Source of the DNA: Pleodorina starrii
Lineage: Eukaryota > Chlorophyta > Chlorophyceae > Chlamydomonadales > Volvocaceae
NCBI GenBank assembly: GCA_030267565.1
Contig: BRXU01000001.1
Location: forward strand, 8,845,001 to 8,909,000
Direction: 5' to 3'
DNA: 64,000 bases
Shown here: piece by piece, positions 56,779 to 64,000 of the stretch
How positions within the stretch are numbered: the stretch's first letter is position 1
Layout: each line of letters opens with the position of its first letter
Notes under the pieces: generated by a model
What the model saw: the letters and a program-made list of their open reading frames with translations, nothing else
Databases searched by the model: none
Told to the model about the DNA's origin: nothing
Made by a program: the position numbers and the translations under genes

Positions 56779-58274
56779 ATGCGGTCGATAATACTGTGTT
56801 TTACCTTGCAAGCGCTGCTCGGTTTGGGGTCCCTTTGCTCGACAGGTAGGCGCTGCACCGTATCGCAACCGCGACAACGCTTAAACAACCTGAGCAAACT
56901 CCGCAAACGAAACGTTTTTGAAAAATCGATTGGAAAACCTGACCCGGCGCAGATCGGCCCACACACAGCTGCAAAGCAACGGCTCTTGCCTCCTTGTCTC
57001 CCAGGGTCTCCCTCCCGCCCCTTTTCCTCTCATCACTGCATTGCAGCTCATGGGGCGCCCGATCCGTCCCGTACTTTCAATCGAGGCCTCAAAGCTGTGC
57101 CGGTCAGGGAAGAGTAAGTTGCCACCGCTTTGCTGCAACCTCCCTTACCAGGCAACATCGCAGCAACCGCCCACCCATACAGGCCTGCGGGCCGCGGTGG
57201 GCTGGCACGCACGCTTTCCACTTTCCAGCGTTATCGTTGCCCGCGCAACCGTTAATCAGATCCTAGGTCCCTAGCTATGGACCAAGCAAAAGGACCCTAC
57301 CTCGCTACCTGCCCATCGATGTGGCACAATCTCTTGCTCTCCTCCCCCCGGCCTCGGGCTCACCTCCCTGGCAAACTGCTGCCCGGCCTCGATGTGCCCC
57401 CTCCCTCCCTTGACCTCAGAACCGTGCTGGCGTCCTCCAATGCCGCCGAGGGCGGCGACGGCGCACAGGCGACCTCAGCGGCCTGCCTGATGCGCCAGCA
57501 GGGGCCCTGCCGTCGGGCCCAGCTGGCGCAGGCGGCGTCCGCCGCCGTCGACACCGCAGCTCGCCTCAACCCCGTGGACTCCCCCTCGCCGCCGCCGCCC
57601 TCCCCGGACCGGTCCACCCCAAAGCGCCGCCGGCCGCCGCCGTCGCCACCCTCTCCGTCGCGACCCAACTCCCGCCGGCTCAATCCCCGCCGCCGACCCA
57701 ATCCCCGGCACCGCCGCCGCCGCCGCCGCCGGCCGGCCGCCGCAATGCGCCACCCTCGCCAGCACTACTACCCTCGCCGCCGCCGCCGCGGCCGCCCGCC
57801 GTCAACGGCAGCCTCGTCTGCGCGGGCGTAAAGCTAAACGCAACCAACTCCACCGACTCCCACCTTCTCGCCTTTGGTGGAGCCGTCAGCTGCGCCAACC
57901 TCTCCAGCATCATGATCCGCAACCTTACAGACGCGGCCCGTGCCGTCGGCGCGCTGCTCGCCGCGCCATTCGCCCTGGATCGTTGCTCCGCGACCTTCGA
58001 CCCCGCCGCACCCAGGCCGCTGCAGCTCCCACACGTGCTGGTGTGCGGCACGTTCGTGAACGACGCGGAAGCGGCCAAGCTGCAGCAGGGCGAGGCCGCC
58101 GCCGCCACGCTGCGGACCATGCTGCGGCACTGGCAGTTCGTGGTGTTCGGGCGGCCGATCGCGGGCCTGCAGGAGGTCTGCCCGCCGCTGGGGGCCGTGG
58201 CGACAAGCATGGTGTTCAGCGAAGTGAACGGTCTGGTGACGGCATCCGACGAGCCGCGCTGCTCCTCCTCCTGA
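56779..58274 (+). pseudogene. Short pherophorin-related gene with one-base frame break (gene E)
   Basis: Exons 56779-56845, 57047-57113 and 57420-58274, phases 1 and 2. Exon 1 codes a signal peptide (LCFTLQALLGLGSLC). Exon 3 starts in the frame TVLASSNAAEGGDGAQ, runs into SPSPPPPSPDRS, and by about 57680 the meaningful frame has moved by one base (PPAQSPPPTQSPAPPPP), continuing to VSCANLSSIMIRNLTDAARA, VLVCGTF, VCPPLG and a TGA. Coding length is 989 nt, one short of a multiple of three. So one base is missing somewhere in 57590-57680, in CCG-rich sequence where sequencing slips are likely. If real, the gene is dead; if an error, it codes about 329 aa. Architecture is as gene D: signal peptide, Pro linker, module, and no pherophorin domain. 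Confidence 0.65.
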
Positions 58275-61200
58275 GGGGCTCGGGGGGGGGAGTCGGCGTT
58301 ACGGCGTGTGCCGTTTGCTGGGCACCAGCCGCTCGATGCTCCGCAAGAGGGATAGGGTTTTAGGGTCCGAGGCAAGGGCGCTGGGGGGCGGGGGGGACCA
58401 CCACCGGCACCGCTGCTTGAGCCCCGGCTGCGGGTGGGGGTCTGGGGGAGTGGACTCGGCGGTAATGTTTGCACGGACCGCATCGATCCGCAGTTTGCAT
58501 GTTTGCAGACATAATGTTTGCATGGACCGTATTACGCAAATAGCGGGCGGCGGGGGAAATTAGGCAAACGTGGGTCGGGGCATTGTCGGGGCATTGTCCA
58601 GCGCACACACAGCGGGCAGGGAGACTACTACAGTGGACGAGTGGAGACGGCAGCTCGGCAGGATTGGACCGCGCGGGAGCATTGTCAGAGTTGGCAGTCA
58701 AACTGAACCGCAGCAGCAGCGCTGTAAAGCGGGCGATCCGTGCGAACCGAGCGAGCAGTACTAAGGGAACACATCTGTTGGGGCGCGGGTTGCGGATGGC
58801 TGCTTCTGAGGGATACCACCGACAGCTAGCGGCCGCCGCTGGCGTGCCGTGTGTATGGTTGTCGGGTTTGGGGTTTCGCTTGCGGGGGGAAGCGCCGCTG
58901 ATTTGAAAGTGTCGCTGAATGGTGGGCGTGTGTCAGGGGCATGATTGCCGCCGGCCACACGGGACAGACCGTCCCTCCACCCAACGGTGCAGCCCGCGTC
59001 CCCCCTCCCACTTTGAGAAAGGCTGAGGCCGGCGGGGCAGGCGGTAAAGATGAACCCGGGGCCGGCCGTGTGGGCCAGGTAGATGAAAGGGAAAAGCATG
59101 CGGCTCGGAGTGTGCCCCGCGTGACGAATGGGAAGCGAAAGGCGGGCGGGCTACGGTTACCGGCCGCCACCCGTCATCCACATCGCTAACGCTCCCGTTC
59201 GTTCCCGCTGAAGGGACGGGCTCCGGAGTCCGGACGGCGGCGGCCGCGGCGGCGTTGCGGACGGGGTCCGGGGTCCGGTAACCGGCGCCCTAGAACTGTT
59301 GTCAATGCGGCCGACGAAGCACTCCTTGCGGTGCGGTGCGCACATGGCATGACACGCGCGGCACGTAAATGTGGCCTGCGTCACGCGGCATCGCTCCTAG
59401 CTGTGGCTCGCACGCTCGCGTCCATAGATATCCCTCGCATCAATGACGGTCATCCGATATACAATGATACGTTAGTGTCCACTTTTGTTGTTATTTTTGT
59501 TTGTTATTACAAAGGGATACAGACCTTTGGAGAGGTGTTGTGCAGGTGTATGGATGTCGGGTGGAAGGGGCTTGGTTGCACGGCGCATGCGCGAGCCAGG
59601 CAAGAGGTCGCGCCGCCGCCTGACAGAGTGGGCGGGCGGCCGGCGCGCAGAAGAGGACGACAGCCGCAGCTTGCGGTCGGTTGGGATTCGTTTACCAAGG
59701 TTAACCTTTCAAACTTTCCGTTTCACTTTTCCCTGCAGTCGTTTGACTTTTCTTGCCCTTGCGCGGCCTCGCCACCGTCGCTGCTGCAAGTAGTGGCCCG
59801 GCCGGTAACGGTTGCGTCCGCTTGGATCCCCAGTAGCAGCCAGTAGTAGCTCCTGAAGCCCTCCCTGGACGCCCCTAGCATTACGGAAAATATAGATATA
59901 AAAACAAAATGCAATATAACGGTGTGCGCGAGGTGGCACGTGGCTGCCGTTGGAGCGAGTGAACACGAGGCACCACGCAGGGAAGCGCCTAACCATTCTG
60001 TGCAAATCGGAGGCCTGCAGCCGCTTCTCAGTGCTGCATCTTATTCAATTGCGCCACCCAAGCTACATCGGGGGAGCTGCAGGCCCGTTATGACTCGCCC
60101 GGGGCGGATTCGGCGTGGCGGCCACACCGAGAAATACGGCCATGGATGGGCGCACTGAAAGGCGGGCGGCAAAAATTTTATGACTGCAGACAAATAATTG
60201 AAGACAACTTGATTATTTATTTGGAGAGGTTATCGTACCAGTTATACCTTCCATTTTAGCGATGCTGCAGTTCTTTTGTTTGGCGCAAGCTGGCGCAAGG
60301 GCCCTACAGCCGCCGTGCTCGCCCAACACAATCAACAGCTGCACGCGTTTGTTTTGGCACACAGGTATTTGTTTTCGCACGCAAAAATAAAGTTATGTGT
60401 CAACTATAATCACAAACAATTCTCAAGACGTATAGCTTGTAGCTTGTTCTTGTTATATTTATTAGCTACGCAATCTTCCGTACTGCCCAACAAAGCGGCC
60501 CCTTACCGCCTCCGGATAAGCGTCGCAGGGCCCGGCTTATCTAAAACGACAATGTAGTTATGCTTTTGTTGTTCCCTACCATTCTGTAATTCATAAAGCT
60601 AGCGCCGGAGTTGCAGTTCGCCACGTACTGCGCTAATACGGGTGAAGTGTGTTAGCCTCGACCGGCCCGCCGCCGCTAGGGGTGCTCCCGCAATGCATTG
60701 CGACTACGCATATAACTCAGAAACGTCATGCAATCTTATGCGCCTTTCACTATGCGATAACATTTGGAACTGCCTGGGAAAGGCTCGGGCCGGCATGCCG
60801 TATTGCGATGAAGTGGCACCTGCTCAAGGAACCAGACCTCACCACATTCTCTGAGTTTGCGTTTGTTTTGGTAACGGGAGCGAGCAGCGTGCCCGACATA
60901 ATAAAACTTCTACAGGTGAAGCTCTGAAAGCTGCGAGCCCAACAGATATTTTCTGGAGTCAGGGTCGCCGCAAACGTCGAATGAGAAGCATGTACATTGG
61001 ATTTCTTGCTCTTACTCAAGGTTCACTGTCGCAATCCTGCATTTATTTGATAGCGATGGAAGCACTATGGGGGTCGTATTTCGGGGTCAAGCAAACGTTA
61101 GGTGCTTATTCCGCGTAATTCAGCCTATCTCACAAAAGTATGCTCGAACTTCATGGCGTGCAGAATTTAATGTCAGCATTTTCCGTTGGCAACTGCTGCC

Positions 61201-61585
61201 ATACCTACCATACCTACATGGCCGTTCTTTTGGACGTTTAAACTTGATCACATTGAAGTACTGTTATATTGCTTGAGGCATTCCTGCAATGAGGTGGTTC
61301 TAGGCTTGTCGTGTACGTTTCGTCGACTTCGCCACCGTACTATGGCATCCGATGATGTAATGCGGAGCGCGATCCAGAGACGCTAACGCAGGGATTGCGT
61401 TCCACTATACTTAATCCCGCGTCTCCATTTGGGCATGCGGAAAGTTGTAATTAGGAGACGTTAATCGAATGAGGACCTCGATTTGAGGCAATAAGGCTCT
61501 TTCGCACCTTGAAACTGCAAAACTAATTCATGGTTCGTTATTACACATAATAACAGTGCGGGAATCGTTTGGCCGCCTCAGCGCT
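58275..61585. other. Spacer between genes E and F
   Basis: No gene is supported. A possible TGTAA signal for gene E is at 58723-58727. ATGTTTGCA is repeated near 58465-58525. The last 1.5 kb is AT-richer than the rest of the window. Confidence 0.45.
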
Positions 61586-64000
61586 ATGGGGGGCCTTCGC
61601 CCGCCTCGGGTGGTGACCTTGTTCTTAGCATTAGCGGGCCTCGCCTACTCAGGTAATTTCAGTCTTATCATTTTTGCTGTGGCCTTGCATACATTTTACG
61701 CTTTGTCGGGCGATGGCTCTCAAAGGTTCGACTGGTCGGACAAATCTTTGCCAGTTTTTCCCTCGCTGCTGCCATCCCATCAAATTCGAACCATCATCTT
61801 TAGGGACATGTATGATATTTTAGTTCCACGCATTCCGGAAAGCCCTGCGCGTGTTCCCTGGCAGCTGGCGTACTAACCTTACTTCCGGACCATGGCTCCC
61901 GTTTGCGGCCCTGACAACATTTGTTTCCGTGCGACATGGGCAATTTGTTGACTCGCAGTGAACTATGTGAAATCGCAAGAGAGCACAGGGACCGTTAAAA
62001 GCGCGGAGCAGACGCGACTCCAGGAGTTGCAGGAGGCGCTTGCGCGGCGTGGAGCAAACGCCGCCCCGTTCGGACGCTTCCCTTATTGCCAGTGAGTCAA
62101 TCTCTTTCAGAGTCCGCCGTATGCCCCTCCGTAATGCTGTGCTTCCGTTCGGGCCGTCCATCGTTCACACATCGCCGCTGAGAGGCGTCTCGGTCCCGGC
62201 CTCCGTTTTTCGCTGCGACGCAGGTGCGACACTTACGACTGCACTTGCAATCCCTATAGCATCTCCTACGTGGGCAGCGCTCCGGCCCTGGTAAGTTCGA
62301 TTCGAACGCCTTGTTTACCGTTGTACGCAAAACGTGGCCCAGCGGTCAGCCACAGGCAGCAGCAGCGCCGCCCCCACCAGCGGCACCAGCGCCGGCCAAG
62401 GCGCAGCGAGCAGCCGCGCCCCAAGCGCCCGGCAGCTCCTCCCAAACACCCGTCCATCTGTAATGAAAGGGTCTCCAGCGGCTTGCGTACTGTCACTAGG
62501 CGGCCTTCCACCTGCCGATGATTGCTCCCTACGCCAAACTCAACAATCAGTGGCTCACATGCCGCTGTGCTGGGCATCGACCCCCGGCCAGCCCCGCCGC
62601 CGCCACAGTCTCCTGCCACAGTATTCGGTGCGCATGAGCAAAGCGGGAGGACGCCCGCCTTGGGTTTTTGCAAGGGGAAGGTTCCTCGGCAGTCGCTGTC
62701 AGTCAGCTGCTCGAATCTGCCCCTTCCCGGGCTGTCAGGAATACGTAACGGCCGTCAGGCCGTACGGTACGAACGGAACCTGGATACGACACCCCCGTGG
62801 CCTCGCGCCCTCGTCCAGCGCTCCACCGGTTCGGTGGGGAGGTGGATACGGCAGCGCTCAGTGCAGACACCGCTTGCCGTTTTATATTGCTAACCGCCTT
62901 TCCACCTTGCCCAACCAACCCAACCACCCAACCATCACATGCCGACCGTTGCAGAGTCGGAAACCGGGCATCCCAACCACCAAGTACTGCTTCGCTGTCC
63001 AGTACAAAGGTTGCGACACCAAGCGCGCATGCTGTAAAACGTTGAGGAAGCGGGTGTACAAGCTTGCCATGCCGACGAGTAAGTCCTCCGCGCGATGGTT
63101 TCGGCGCGTGATGTGTAGTTTGTTTTCCGGCAGACAACAGCCCGGTTATCACCGCTACAAGTGGAGCAAAGAGACGAGCGCCTCCAAGCAGCATGCGCCG
63201 CCATGTAAAACGCCGTGCTGCTTGTTGCTCGTTGCCCCTCTTTCCCCTCCCGCTCCGTTCGATTCCTCTGGTGCCGTCCCCTTGGATGGATGCATTCCCC
63301 TTTTCCCGCACGGATGGGCCCAGCAAAGGCCGCTCGTCATGCACAGTCCACATCCGCACACACAGAGAGCCCCATCTATGCCTATCTATGCCGATGGGGC
63401 ATGCGTCCATTCAACTTAAGCTTCCCACTCCGGTCCCCGCTTGCAGCGGTGGCCTGCGTCAAGCCGGCGCTGACGCTGGTGGAGGTCAACGGCCAGCGCT
63501 GGATCAACTGGGAGACCAAGGCATGGATCATGCCTACGGGAGGTGAGGCCGTACGTACAGTGCCGTACCACAAAAAGGCACGGCGTGTTTCCTTCCTAGT
63601 AGCACATGCCGTACATGCATGGGGCCGAGCATGCACGTCCTGCCTGACCCTGGATCTGGTCGGGGCGGGCAGCCCGCTTTGGCAAGGGCGCCGATCGATT
63701 GGCGTTCATGGAGAGAAGGAAGAAGACCAAGAATGCGCACGCTGCCGCCGACCTGCGTGCGTGCCGCCGCCGCGGTGGGGATCGGCGGCGGCGGAGGGAA
63801 GCTGGCGGCTGCAGCAAGCAGGTTGGCGGCCGAGTCCAGCTTCCCCAGGCCAGCTGCCGCCACCGCTGCCATCACCGCCGCCGCCGCCGCTGCCATCGCC
63901 GCTGGCACCATCACCGCCGCCGCTACCCAAGGTGGCGCTAGGGCCGCTGCCGCCACATCCTTCCCCAGCCGGCGTGGCGCGGCGGCTGTCCCAGCCCCCA
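61586..64000 (+). CDS. Pherophorin-family protein, 5' part (gene F; continues past window end)
   Basis: Five exons are firm: 61586-61652, 61959-62091, 62224-62290, 62955-63078 and 63447-63542 (phases 1,2,0,1,1), coding 162 residues. Residues 1-22 are a signal peptide (VVTLFLALAGLAYS). The region up to the domain is helical and charged. The N-terminal pherophorin domain then shows FPYCQCDTYDCTCNPYS, CFAVQYKGC, ACCKTLRKRVYKLAMP and LTLVEVNGQRWINWETKAW. Exon 5 is 96 nt, the same as in gene B. The next expected exon (YELRVFNL type, about 136-139 nt) is not found in 63543-64000. Either the intron is long and the rest lies outside, or the gene is broken. CCN-rich sequence at 63846-63930 may be intron or rod. 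Confidence 0.82.

Noticed and set aside
62334..63419. 361-residue + frame over gene F introns
   Set aside because: It crosses exon 4 of gene F in the wrong frame; splice sites and FPYC-type motifs support the spliced model instead.

Overview
The window is nuclear DNA of a volvocine green alga (Chlamydomonadales; Chlamydomonas or a colonial relative). The evidence is GC-rich, intron-dense genes, pherophorin-type secreted glycoproteins with hydroxyproline-type Ser/Pro rods, short patches of the TTTTAGGG telomere-type repeat inside introns, and a Dualen/RandI-like non-LTR retrotransposon. Gene models were built by hand from splice sites, reading frame and intron phase; no alignment or transcript was available.

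The host genes form a one-directional (+ strand) array of six pherophorin-family members: (A) the 3' end of one gene at 1-1467; (B) a complete 12-exon gene at 24617-37422 (1600 aa) with a rod of about 760 mostly Pro residues; (C) a complete 12-exon gene at 43002-49289 (700 aa); (D) a short 3-exon relative at 52260-53758 (287 aa); (E) a second short relative at 56779-58274 with a one-base frame break; (F) the first five exons of another full-length-type gene, from 61586 to beyond the window end. Full-length members read: signal peptide, N-terminal pherophorin domain (the DUF3707 type), Ser/Pro rod, a cysteine/NLT-containing middle module, Pro spacer, C-terminal pherophorin domain. Exon lengths and intron phases are strikingly conserved between copies. 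The short members keep only the signal peptide, a Pro linker and the middle module. Their exon phases are what phase-neutral loss of exons 3-6 would give, followed by a stop replacing exons 8-12. The likely role is secreted extracellular-matrix or cell-wall protein.

The 3.3-24 kb interval is a nest of mobile elements: a non-autonomous repeat (3304-4522) with a second copy at 15456-16427; a tRNA-like SINE with a 12-bp target duplication (4613-5019); a decayed 5' part of a LINE (5288-7610); minus-strand LINE remnants broken by three long (TATG)n arrays (8.1-10.7 kb); a 7.5-kb 5'-truncated Dualen-like element (10700-18183) with a 13-bp target duplication and an (ATT)n tail; a 250-bp MITE-like element (18775-19024); and a 3.8-kb candidate element bounded by 29-bp inverted repeats (19830-23662) that holds 140-bp and 34-bp tandem repeats.

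The spaces between pherophorin genes (1.5-3.3, 37.4-43.0, 49.3-52.2, 53.8-56.8 and 58.3-61.6 kb) show no gene I can support. They hold microsatellites, short dispersed repeats and presumably UTRs and promoters.
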